A stretch of 64,000 nt of DNA from Polyangiaceae bacterium. GTDB taxonomy: Bacteria > Myxococcota_A > Polyangia > Polyangiales > Polyangiaceae. The stretch covers positions 1-64,000 of the forward strand of contig JAICUB010000035.1 of the NCBI GenBank assembly GCA_025936045.1, written 5' to 3'. The notes below the pieces were generated by a model. That model saw only the letters and a list, made by a program, of their open reading frames with translations. It was not told the DNA's origin and did no database searches. Positions 16,981-24,840 of this stretch are shown here, piece after piece (positions within the stretch are counted from its first letter, which is position 1; every line of letters starts with the position of its first letter). The translations under genes were made by a program, and so were the position numbers.

Positions 16981-18480
16981 ATGAGCAGTGAAGTCCTCGC
17001 CGGCGTCCTCGGCGCGTGGTCGGTGACCCACGCCGCGCTCGGGATTTACTTCTTGCTCGCTTTCGCGCTCGGGCGCCGCGAGCGGGAGCTCGTCCTTTTC
17101 AGCTTGCTCTGCTTCGCGTTCGCCGTTTCGAGCCTGGGGGAGGCGCTCGATTACGTCGGCCACACGCTCGCCGCCTACGTTTTCTCGGACACGCTCACGC
17201 ACGGCGGCTACATCGTGGGTGCCGCCGTCAATCTGCATTTTGCCATGGCTTTTGCGCGCGTGAAGGAGCGGCGGGCCATTGCGCTCGTGCTCTACGCCGT
17301 CGCGTTCGGGTTCGAGCTCGTGAACCTGAGCGGCCGGCTCTGGGTCGGCCACACCGAGCTTACGACGATGCTCTTCGGCTCGCCCGTCCGCTTCAGCATC
17401 GGAGTGCCGAGCGCCGCGTGCGACCTGCTCTACGGCGTCGGCTTCCTCGAAACCTTCGGAGCGACCATGCTGCTCCTGCGGGCCTATTTCCTCGGCAGGA
17501 AGGAGGCGCTGAGCGCGCTCGTCGGTGCGGGCGTCATTCTGCCTGCCTTGCTCAACGACGTGGGGCTTGCGAGCGGCTGGGTCAAACATTCCGTCGGTCT
17601 CTTGCCGCACGCGTTCCTGCTCTACGCGTTCAGCGTCGCTTCGGCGCTCCTGCTTCGGTATCGCATCGCCAAGGGGGAGCTCGAGAGCGCGGCGACGACG
17701 CTGCGCGCGCGCACCGAGGAGCTCCGCCATTCGCACGCCGAGCTCCAGCAGATCCAGGACGAGCTCTCGAGCAAGCGTCAGCTCGCGGTCGTCGGCGAGC
17801 TAGCGGCCGCCATCGCGCACGAGGTCCGAAACCCCCTCGCGGTGATCGTGAACGCCGTCGCCGGCTTGCGCCGCAGCAGCCTGCGGCCGGAGGATCGCGC
17901 GACGCTCCTCGACATCATCGAAGAGGAGGCAGGACGGCTGAACCGCTTGGTGGGCGATCTGCTGCGCTTCGCGCGGCCCTTCAGCGTGAGCCGGCAGCGC
18001 GTCTCGCTCGTCGAGATGGCGAATCGCTTCAACGACGCTCCGGAGTCGCAACCGCCCGTGGAGGTGCGCGTCGACGGCGCGCCGGACGCCGAAACGGTGT
18101 GGGTCGACCCGAACCTGTTCCGGCTCGTATTCGACCATCTGATCTCGAACGCGCGGCAGTCGATGCGGGACGGCGGCACGGTCGACGTGCGCATTCGCAA
18201 GGACGAGAACGCAGCCGAGCCCGGCGTGCGCATCGAAATCGTGGACAGCGGGCACGGCATGCCGGCCGACGTCCGGAGGCGCGCGCTCGACCCATTCTTC
18301 ACGACGCGTCCGAGCGGGACCGGACTCGGCTTGCCGATCGTGCAACGCATCGTCCAGGCGCACGGCGGTTGGCTCGCGATCGAGAGCGCCGAAGGCGTCG
18401 GAACCACCGTCACTCTGCATTTTCCGATTGCACAGCCGTCTTCGCCGTCGCAACGTCCGCCGGCGAGCATCGCTTCATGA
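16981..18480 (+). CDS. Membrane sensor histidine kinase with multi-helix N-terminal sensor
   Basis: The N-terminal 220 residues form about seven hydrophobic segments, a membrane-embedded sensor rather than a periplasmic one. A short coiled coil (about 225-265) leads to the HisKA domain with phospho-acceptor H280 in AAIAHEVRNPLAV. The HATPase domain has the N box DHLISNARQSM, G1 IVDSGHGMP, the F box PFFTTRPSGT and G2 TGLGLPIVQRIVQAHGG. No receiver domain is attached and no response-regulator gene is adjacent, so its partner is encoded elsewhere. Total length is 499 residues. The stop overlaps the ATG of bioA by four bases (ATGA), an unexpected pairing that implies coupled translation. Confidence 0.93.
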   Translation: MSSEVLAGVLGAWSVTHAALGIYFLLAFALGRRERELVLFSLLCFAFAVSSLGEALDYVGHTLAAYVFSDTLTHGGYIVGAAVNLHFAMAFARVKERRAIALVLYAVAFGFELVNLSGRLWVGHTELTTMLFGSPVRFSIGVPSAACDLLYGVGFLETFGATMLLLRAYFLGRKEALSALVGAGVILPALLNDVGLASGWVKHSVGLLPHAFLLYAFSVASALLLRYRIAKGELESAATTLRARTEELRHSHAELQQIQDELSSKRQLAVVGELAAAIAHEVRNPLAVIVNAVAGLRRSSLRPEDRATLLDIIEEEAGRLNRLVGDLLRFARPFSVSRQRVSLVEMANRFNDAPESQPPVEVRVDGAPDAETVWVDPNLFRLVFDHLISNARQSMRDGGTVDVRIRKDENAAEPGVRIEIVDSGHGMPADVRRRALDPFFTTRPSGTGLGLPIVQRIVQAHGGWLAIESAEGVGTTVTLHFPIAQPSSPSQRPPASIAS

Positions 18481-19775
18481 ACCGAGAGCGCATCGTCGAG
18501 CTGGACAAGTCGCACGTTTGGCATCCGTACACGGCCATGAGCAAGTACGTGGCGGAGACGGACCCGCTCGTCATCGTGCGCGCGGAAGGCGCGCGGCTCT
18601 ACGACGCCGACGGGCGCTCCTACATCGACGCGAACTCCTCCTGGTATTGCGCGGCGCTCGGCCACCGCCATCCGCGACTCGTCGCCGCGCTGCGCGAACA
18701 GGCGGACACGCTGTGCCACGTCGCGCTCGGCGGTATCACGCACGAGCCGGCGGCGCGTCTCGCGGCGGAGCTCGCCGCGTGCGGCCCGGGCGCGCTCCCG
18801 CACGTCTTCTTCAGCGACGACGGCTCCACGGCCGTCGAGGTGGCGCTCAAGCTCGCCGGGCAATATTGGCTGCAAAATGGCCGCCCCGAGCGCCGGCGCT
18901 TCGTCGCGCTCGAGGGCGCCTTCCACGGTGAGACGCTCGGGGCGACGCTGCTCGGGGGCGTCGACGTGTTCCGGCGAGCGTTCGCCGGGCTCATCGGGGA
19001 GTGTTTACGGGCGCCCACGGACGCGGGCGGCTACGAGCGAACGTTCGCCGTGCTCTCCGAGCTCGTGAGCGCGCACGCCGACGAGATCGCGGCGGTCGTG
19101 ATCGAGCCGGTCGTGCAGGGCGCGGGCGGGATGCGCATCTACGATTCCGCGCTCGTGCGCGCCGCGCGCGAGATCACCGCGCGGCACGACGTGTTCCTCG
19201 TGCTCGATGAAGTGTTCACCGGCTACGGTCGCACGGGCCCGATGTGGGCGGCCGAGCACGCGGGCGTCACGCCCGACCTCGTCTGTGTCGCCAAGGGCTT
19301 TACCTCCGGCATCCTACCGATGGCGGCGACCCTCGCGTCGCGGCGGGTTTTCGAGGGATTTTTGGGCGGAGCGGAGCGCGCGTTCTTGCACGGCCACACG
19401 TTCACCGGCAATCCGCTCGGAGCGCGCGTGGCGCTCGAGGTGCTCGCCGTCTACCGCGAGGAGCGCGTGATCGAGCTCGCGCAGCCGAAGGCCGCGCGCA
19501 TCGCCGCACGCTTCGCGCGGCTCGGCGAGCTTGCGGGCGTCAGCGGCGTCAGAACCCTCGGCATGGTGGGCGCGCTCGATCTCAACGCGCGCGGCTACCT
19601 CGACCAAGCCGGCTGGCGCGTCTACGAAGAGGCGCGCCGCCGCGGAGCGTACTTGAGGCCGCTCGGCTCGACCGTCTACGTGACGCCGCCGATCAACATC
19701 GCGGACGCCGACCTCGACGAGTTGCTCGACATCGTCGAGGACTCGGTGCGCGCCGTGCAAAGCAGCGCCGCCTGA
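18477..19775 (+). CDS. bioA: Adenosylmethionine-8-amino-7-oxononanoate aminotransferase
   Basis: BioA makes 7,8-diaminopelargonate in biotin synthesis, using S-adenosylmethionine as amino donor and PLP as cofactor. The 432-residue product carries the diagnostic N-terminal HVWHPYTAMSKY, the ANSSWYCAALGHRHP substrate-site block, ALEGAFHGETLGA, FLVLDEVFTGYGRTG with the PLP-binding Asp, and the Schiff-base lysine K273 in VAKGFTSGILPM. The LHGHTFTGNPLGARVALEVL and YVTPPINIADADLDEL endings are typical. I start it at ATG 18477, overlapping the histidine kinase stop; the open frame further upstream lies inside the kinase gene. No other bio genes are adjacent. Confidence 0.94.
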   Translation: MNRERIVELDKSHVWHPYTAMSKYVAETDPLVIVRAEGARLYDADGRSYIDANSSWYCAALGHRHPRLVAALREQADTLCHVALGGITHEPAARLAAELAACGPGALPHVFFSDDGSTAVEVALKLAGQYWLQNGRPERRRFVALEGAFHGETLGATLLGGVDVFRRAFAGLIGECLRAPTDAGGYERTFAVLSELVSAHADEIAAVVIEPVVQGAGGMRIYDSALVRAAREITARHDVFLVLDEVFTGYGRTGPMWAAEHAGVTPDLVCVAKGFTSGILPMAATLASRRVFEGFLGGAERAFLHGHTFTGNPLGARVALEVLAVYREERVIELAQPKAARIAARFARLGELAGVSGVRTLGMVGALDLNARGYLDQAGWRVYEEARRRGAYLRPLGSTVYVTPPINIADADLDELLDIVEDSVRAVQSSAA

Positions 19776-19779
19776 CGCC

Positions 19780-21060
19780 TCACCAGAGCGGGGGTTCGAG
19801 CGCGAGCTCGCCGGTCTGATCCGCGCCCGTCGCGAAGACCCCGAGCGTCGGCGAGAACGACTTCATGCGCAGCGCTTTCCCGCTGGGAATGAGCTCGAGC
19901 AGGCGCAGGTAGCCGAGTCCGCCGTCTTTGAGCATCTGGTAGTTCACCATCACCTGATGCACCACGTTGCCGTGTTCGCCGCGGCTCGAGAGCACTCCCA
20001 CGCCGTTGCCGAGCACGTGACCGGAGAGCACGAGGAAGACGCCCGCGTGCTTCTTCACGAGGTCCTGCCACAGCATCTCGCCGTCGTAGGCGGCGTCGGG
20101 AGCGAGCGAGCGCGGTCGCGCTCTCTTTTCAGGAGCGCCTCTGCCGGTGGGGTAGGCGAGGGGGTTCCACTCCTGAGCTTTGCCCTTGTGCTGCCAGTCG
20201 TAGCGCGTGCCGTCGCTGTAGAGGTAGGCGTGCGTGAGAATGACGACGCGGTCGCCCGCGTAGCGATCGAGCACCTGATTGGCCCAGCCGACCGTGGACG
20301 CCCGCGGCGACCACTCGAGCGCGAGCACGCCGAGCGTCACTTTCCCGAGCGGTAGCCGGTAGTAGGCGTTCTCGATGTCGTCGGGCGCGGCGCGCTCGGC
20401 GAGCACGCGCGCGGCGGCACCGGGCGGCTCCGGGAAATACTGCTGAAGCAAGCTCATGCGATCCTTCGAGGAGCCGCCCGGGCCGTGATCGTGATTGCCC
20501 GTGACGAGCACGAACGGAAGCTCGGCCGTGACATGAGCGAGCCCGTCGCGAACGTATTCCCATTCGGCCGGCGTGTTCTTATCGGTGAGATCGCCGAGCG
20601 TGAGCACCGCGGCCACGTTGCGTGCGCGCTTCTGCTCGGCCGCCCAGCGCACCTGATCGCCGAAATGGCGTGAGGCGCACGACGCGTAATATTGCGTGTC
20701 CGGCAGCACGACGAGCGTCGTCGAGCCGGACTCGAACGGCGGCGTTTCGAGTGTGCTCGTCGGCTTGAGCTCGCGGCGCCACCCGCGCGCGACGAGCGCC
20801 GCGGGCATGCCGCAGTCGGCTGCCGCGGTCGACGGCGAGGGGCCGCTCGCATTTTCGGCGGCGGACGGCGCGGGGCTCGCTGCCGTGGCGGGCGTCGTTT
20901 GCGCCGAAGCGGCGACGGCCGGCGCGGTTTCGGGCTGGGCGGCTCGCGTCGTTGCGGCGGCCGGCGCCGGCAACGGCTTCGGTTCCACCGGGCGCTGCGG
21001 CTCCGCCGCGCACCCGAGCGCTACCCACACCAACGCGAGCACGGAGCGAGCTGTCGTCAC
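19780..21060 (-). CDS. Secreted calcineurin-like metallophosphoesterase, lipoprotein
   Basis: The product (426 residues) starts with a signal peptide and a plausible lipobox (VALGC, C about 18), then an Ala/Pro/Thr-rich linker to about residue 85. The catalytic domain has the metallophosphoesterase motifs in order: VVLPDTQYY (Asp-x-Gln variant), LTLGDLTD, VTGNHDHGPGG, VILTHAYLY and a late VLSGHVLGNG. These supply the usual Asp, Asn and His ligands for a two-metal centre. The substrate could be a phosphodiester or nucleotide outside the cytoplasm. It is convergent with bioA, with 4 bp between the stop codons. Confidence 0.88.
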   Translation of the reverse strand: MTTARSVLALVWVALGCAAEPQRPVEPKPLPAPAAATTRAAQPETAPAVAASAQTTPATAASPAPSAAENASGPSPSTAAADCGMPAALVARGWRRELKPTSTLETPPFESGSTTLVVLPDTQYYASCASRHFGDQVRWAAEQKRARNVAAVLTLGDLTDKNTPAEWEYVRDGLAHVTAELPFVLVTGNHDHGPGGSSKDRMSLLQQYFPEPPGAAARVLAERAAPDDIENAYYRLPLGKVTLGVLALEWSPRASTVGWANQVLDRYAGDRVVILTHAYLYSDGTRYDWQHKGKAQEWNPLAYPTGRGAPEKRARPRSLAPDAAYDGEMLWQDLVKKHAGVFLVLSGHVLGNGVGVLSSRGEHGNVVHQVMVNYQMLKDGGLGYLRLLELIPSGKALRMKSFSPTLGVFATGADQTGELALEPPLW

Positions 21061-21244
21061 GCGGCGGACTTTAGAGGAAGACGCAGCACGTGGTAAGCTT
21101 CACTCGTGCCCCATCGGGTGGAACGAATCGTTCGTGTGATATCGCTCCGAGCGGCAGACGAGGCCGAGCGAAGCGACCATCGTCGATCGACTCCTGCCGA
21201 GCGCTTCGAGTCAATGGAGGAGCTCCGACGGCTCTACTTCGGCT

Positions 21245-21500
21245 ACGACGACCATCCACCAAGACTGGATCGAGTTCTTGAGCGCGCTTCTCTCGGAGAA
21301 CACAAAGTTTCTTCTGATTGGCGCCCACGCCCTCGCCTTCCACGTCGAAGCTCGGCTGACTGAAGATCTCGACGTCTTCGTCGAACCGACTCGAGAGAAC
21401 GCCGAAGCGGTTTTCCGTGCGCTCGAGAAGTTCGGCTTCGGTACGCTCCTCCAGAATGCGGAGGAGCTAGCGGCGCCGGGAATCGGGGGACGACTAACCG
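21245..21500 (+). pseudogene. Truncated nucleotidyltransferase (DUF6036/AbiEii-like)
   Basis: The plus-strand frame reads TTTIHQDWIEFLSALLSENT, then KFLLIGAHALAFHVEARLTEDLDV and FVEPTRENAEAVFRALEKFGFG. This matches the first 70-80 residues of small nucleotidyltransferase-fold proteins (normally about 150-190 residues). The G-[SG/AH] helix is present, and the DLDV motif supplies the metal-binding Asp pair. The similarity stops near 21490, just before the end of the opposing vWA gene at 21506. No good start codon precedes the match in frame, although an ATG lies in another frame at 21214. The gene is therefore broken at both ends, probably by the rearrangement that placed the vWA cassette here. 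Confidence 0.65.
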
Positions 21501-21505
21501 GTCCT

Positions 21506-23026
21506 TCAGCGATGCACGGCGATCGGATTGCCGCTCGGATCGCAGGGGAACGTGATGCTGAGGTTCGAGCCGCCTTTTTTGAACGTGGTGCAGGCGGTGC
21601 CCTGGAGCGTGACGCTGTACGCGTTGCTCTCGAGGATCCAGCCGTTCGGGTCGTTGTAGGTGAGCGGCGTGCCGTCGAGGCTCACGATGCCGAGCGACGC
21701 GTCACCGGTGACGACCGCGTCCATGTCCACGGTGCAGGAGACGGCGTTGTTCAGGAGCTCGGTGAGCCCGGCGACGAGCTCCGCCGTCGCGTTCGAGCCG
21801 CTCGTGTCGATGGGGTAAGGCTTCCCCACGTCGGGCGAGTCGGGGGTGTACGTCGCCGTCAGCATCTGGCCGACGTTGCACTGCTCGTGCGTGAACGTGC
21901 AGCCCGAAGCGTGCCAGTCGTCGCAGCCGGGTACCGGCTGTACTCCCGCGCCGACACCCGCGTTCGCGAGATCTTGCAGGTGAAGTTTGCCGCAACGCGC
22001 GGACGCGGGGCAGCCGTTGTTCGGCTGCGCCACGATGTCGCCCAAGCCGAGCACGAAGAGCTCGATGCCCGCTGCGAACGCGTCTTGGGTCGCTTTGATC
22101 GCATAATCCTGCCCGCACTGCGGGTCGACGACCGTGCAGGTGTTCGGATTCCCGTCCGTGACGAGCAGGATGTACTTTTTGCCCGGAGGATCGGGCATGT
22201 ACTGCGTGAGGATGTTCGTCGCGTAGTTGATGGCGTAATCCGTCGGCGTTTCCCACTTCGGCTTCGTGTAGTGATCCGTCATGTACTGGTCGTAAGACCC
22301 GCCGACCATCTGATACACCGCGTCGATGGCGTCGTGATTGCCGAGCGCCGGATCCACCGTCGTCATCACCGCGCATGCTGGATCGGTCTCGGAGCTGCCG
22401 AGGGCGCCCTTGTAGCTCGCAAACCCGAAGCGCATCTGCGCTTGCAACGGCGCGACCACGCCGCTCTTCGGATCCATCAGCGCGCTGTAGAGCAGCGGCC
22501 ATGCCGGCGGCATCGTCTCCCACATGCTCGAGGACGTATCGACCACGAGCTCGACCGTCGGAATCTGCGGCGTCGAAACCACGTCGAGCTTTTGGCAAAT
22601 GCCGGGGTTCGTCCCGGCCATCCCCGCCATTGCGAGCGTGCCCGCGCCGCCGCCCGTGGGGTTCGAGCTACCGCCCGTGCCGCCCGCTGTGGTATCGCCG
22701 CCGCTGGCGGCGGACGCTGCGCTTCCGCCCGTGCCTGCTCCTGCCGCGCTGGCCCCGCCAGTGCCGCCCGTCGCGCTGCCGCCGCTACCGTTGTTGGCGC
22801 TACCGCCGGCGTTCCCGGCCGCGCTGCCGCCGGCGCCCGTCGCGGAGCTGCCGCCCGAAGCCGCGCTGCCGCCGCTGCCGCCGCTCACCGAGCCGCCCGT
22901 ACCGCCGTTCGCCGGGGTGTCGTCGCCGTAGGGGTCGGGCGCCTTGCCGGTGCTGCACGCCGAGAGAGCCGCTAGCGTCGAGACGCTCCACGCGACCGAG
23001 CGCAATCTCATCGAATTGGTGCGCAC
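21506..23026 (-). CDS. vWA-domain lipoprotein with Gly/Ser stalk (copy 1)
   Basis: This 506-residue exported protein has a signal peptide ending in LSACS (lipobox). A low-complexity stalk of Gly, Ser, Ala and Thr follows (about residues 35-145; repeated GGSGGS/GGTGG units). A von Willebrand A domain (about 165-400) begins VELVVDTSSSMWETMP, with the MIDAS motif DTSSS intact, and includes KKYILLVTDGNPNTC and a Cys-rich loop. The C-terminal 100 residues (LLNNAVSCTVDMDAVVTGDASLGIVSLDG, ending PCDPSGNPIAVHR) form a second small domain. It is a close paralogue of the gene directly upstream. A metal-dependent adhesion role at the cell surface is inferred from the family. Confidence 0.88.
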   Translation of the reverse strand: MRTNSMRLRSVAWSVSTLAALSACSTGKAPDPYGDDTPANGGTGGSVSGGSGGSAASGGSSATGAGGSAAGNAGGSANNGSGGSATGGTGGASAAGAGTGGSAASAASGGDTTAGGTGGSSNPTGGGAGTLAMAGMAGTNPGICQKLDVVSTPQIPTVELVVDTSSSMWETMPPAWPLLYSALMDPKSGVVAPLQAQMRFGFASYKGALGSSETDPACAVMTTVDPALGNHDAIDAVYQMVGGSYDQYMTDHYTKPKWETPTDYAINYATNILTQYMPDPPGKKYILLVTDGNPNTCTVVDPQCGQDYAIKATQDAFAAGIELFVLGLGDIVAQPNNGCPASARCGKLHLQDLANAGVGAGVQPVPGCDDWHASGCTFTHEQCNVGQMLTATYTPDSPDVGKPYPIDTSGSNATAELVAGLTELLNNAVSCTVDMDAVVTGDASLGIVSLDGTPLTYNDPNGWILESNAYSVTLQGTACTTFKKGGSNLSITFPCDPSGNPIAVHR

Positions 23027-23033
23027 GGCTTGC

Positions 23034-24566
23034 TCAGCGGTGGACGGCGATGGGGTTGCCGCTCGGGTCGCAGGGGAAGCTGATGTCGAGGTCTTGTCCG
23101 CTCCGGAACGCGGTGCACGCAGTACCCTGGAGGGTGACGCTGTAAGCGTTCGACTCGAGCATCCAGCCGTTCGGGTCGTTGTACGTCTGCTTCATGCCGC
23201 CGACCATGACGTTGCCGAGCGACGCGTCGCCCGTGACGATCGCGTCCATGTCGACGGTGCACGAGATGGCGTCGCTCAAGAGCTCGGAGAGCGCCGCGGT
23301 GAGCTGCGCTTGGGCGTCCGTGGTGGTCGTATCCACGTGGTGCTCCTTGCCAGGCATCGCCGTCCCGGTGCCGTACGAGGCGGTCAGCATGTTTCCGACG
23401 TTGCACGATTCGTATTTCAGGGCGCAGCTCGTCGACGTCGGATCCTCGCAGCCTGTGGGTGCCGTGACTGGGGCGCCGACGCCGGCATCCGCCAAGTCCT
23501 GCAAGTGCAGGAGGCCGCAACGAGCGCTCGTCGGACAGCCGTTGTTCGGCTGCTTGACGATGTCACCGATGCCGAGAACCAAGAGTCCGATGCCGCCGGC
23601 GTATGCGTCCTGCGCGGCTTTGATCGCGTAGTCCTCACCACATTGCGGATCGACCGTCACGCACGTATTCGGATTGCCGTCCGTGACGAGCAAGATGTAC
23701 TTCTTGCCCGGGGGATCCGGCATGTACTTCGTGAGGACGTCCGCCGCGTAGGAGATCGCGTAGTCCGTCGGCGTCTCCCAGTGAGGCGATGGGGGGCTCG
23801 TCGGGTCATAACTCATGCCCACCGTCTTGTAGACGGTGTCGATGGCGTCGAAGTTGTTCTCGGCGGGGTCGACCGTCGTCATCGTCGCGCACGCCATGTC
23901 CGTCTCCGACGTCGCTTGGTGGCCCTTGTAGCTCGCGTACCCGAAGCGAATTTTGCTTTGGAGTGCCTTGATCGGGCTCGCCGCCGGATCCATCAACGCG
24001 TCGTAAAGGACCTCCCACGAAGTCGGCATGGTCTCGAACATGCTCGACGACGTATCCACCAGGATCTCGACGGTGGGGACTTGCGGTGTCGGTACGACAC
24101 TGAGCTGCTGGCAGACCCCGGGATCGGTTCCAGCGGTTCCGCTCCCTGCAGAGCCGCCCGTCGCGCCCCCGCCCACACCACTGCTGCCCGCGCTGCCTCC
24201 GCTCGTGCCTGCGTCGCCGCCGCTCCCGCCGTTCGCGCTCGACCCGCCCGCGGCGCTCGCACCACCGGTCGCTGTCGAACCGCCCATGGCATCGGTTCCA
24301 CCCGTTGCTGCGGAACCGCTCGCGCCGCCCGCGGCCGACGCACCGCTCGCGCCGCCGGTCGCGCCGCTGCTGCCGTTCGCGGAGCTCCCGCCGTTCGCAG
24401 AGCTCCCACCCTGCGCGCTCCCGCCCGTACCGGTGCCGCCCGCTGACGTGACGCCACCCGAGCCACCGTCGGCATAAGGATCCGGAGGGACTCCGGTACT
24501 GCATGCGACGAGAAGTGAAAGCGAAGGGAGGGCCGCGCGTGCGCGGCGCCGAGTCACGAACGTCAT
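23034..24566 (-). CDS. vWA-domain lipoprotein with Gly/Ser stalk (copy 2)
   Basis: I start this at the ATG complementary to 24564-24566 (MTFVTRRRARAALPSLSLLVACSTG), which gives a compact signal peptide and lipobox; the frame is open to 24716 without coding character. The product is 510 residues. Stalk, vWA domain and C-terminal domain follow the same order as copy 1. The MIDAS motif is DTSSS (VEILVDTSSSMFETMP). The terminal PCDPSGNPIAVHR is identical to copy 1. The stalks differ in length and order of repeats, as expected for slippage. It ends 7 bp before copy 1 starts, so the two form one transcription unit. Confidence 0.87.
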   Translation of the reverse strand: MTFVTRRRARAALPSLSLLVACSTGVPPDPYADGGSGGVTSAGGTGTGGSAQGGSSANGGSSANGSSGATGGASGASAAGGASGSAATGGTDAMGGSTATGGASAAGGSSANGGSGGDAGTSGGSAGSSGVGGGATGGSAGSGTAGTDPGVCQQLSVVPTPQVPTVEILVDTSSSMFETMPTSWEVLYDALMDPAASPIKALQSKIRFGYASYKGHQATSETDMACATMTTVDPAENNFDAIDTVYKTVGMSYDPTSPPSPHWETPTDYAISYAADVLTKYMPDPPGKKYILLVTDGNPNTCVTVDPQCGEDYAIKAAQDAYAGGIGLLVLGIGDIVKQPNNGCPTSARCGLLHLQDLADAGVGAPVTAPTGCEDPTSTSCALKYESCNVGNMLTASYGTGTAMPGKEHHVDTTTTDAQAQLTAALSELLSDAISCTVDMDAIVTGDASLGNVMVGGMKQTYNDPNGWMLESNAYSVTLQGTACTAFRSGQDLDISFPCDPSGNPIAVHR

Positions 24567-24806
24567 GGAGCTCGAGCATACCATGTTCGGCCCGAATGCC
24601 CGTGCGGGGCGGCGTCCCGCCGGCGTCATCGAAGCGCCGCCGCCGCGTGTCCGAGCGACCGGCGGGAACGCGGGATTCAGTGGAAGATTCTCTTTGCTCT
24701 TCGCGCGAGTTGTCACCCGAGTTGGCGGAGGCCGTCCGTTGAAATCTCCGGCAAGGGTGCACTCTTACAGCGGCTCACGCGCGGCTTTCTCGAACGGGGA
24801 CGCCAC

Positions 24807-24834
24807 CTGACCGCTCGAACGTTGATGTTATAGT
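24807..24834 (+). promoter_or_regulatory. Probable promoter of the third vWA gene
   Basis: CTGACC (24807-24812) and TATAGT (24829-24834) are spaced by 16 bp. The predicted transcription start falls on or next to ATG 24841, and no Shine-Dalgarno sequence is seen, so the message could be leaderless. The rest of the 274-bp interval between the divergent vWA genes shows nothing else. Confidence 0.4.
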
Positions 24835-24840
24835 GTGGCG

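Noticed and set aside
22640-22930. Dense short GC-rich repeats, considered as a CRISPR or minisatellite locus
   Set aside because: The repeats encode the Gly/Ser stalk of the vWA lipoprotein in frame and have no unique spacers of constant length.
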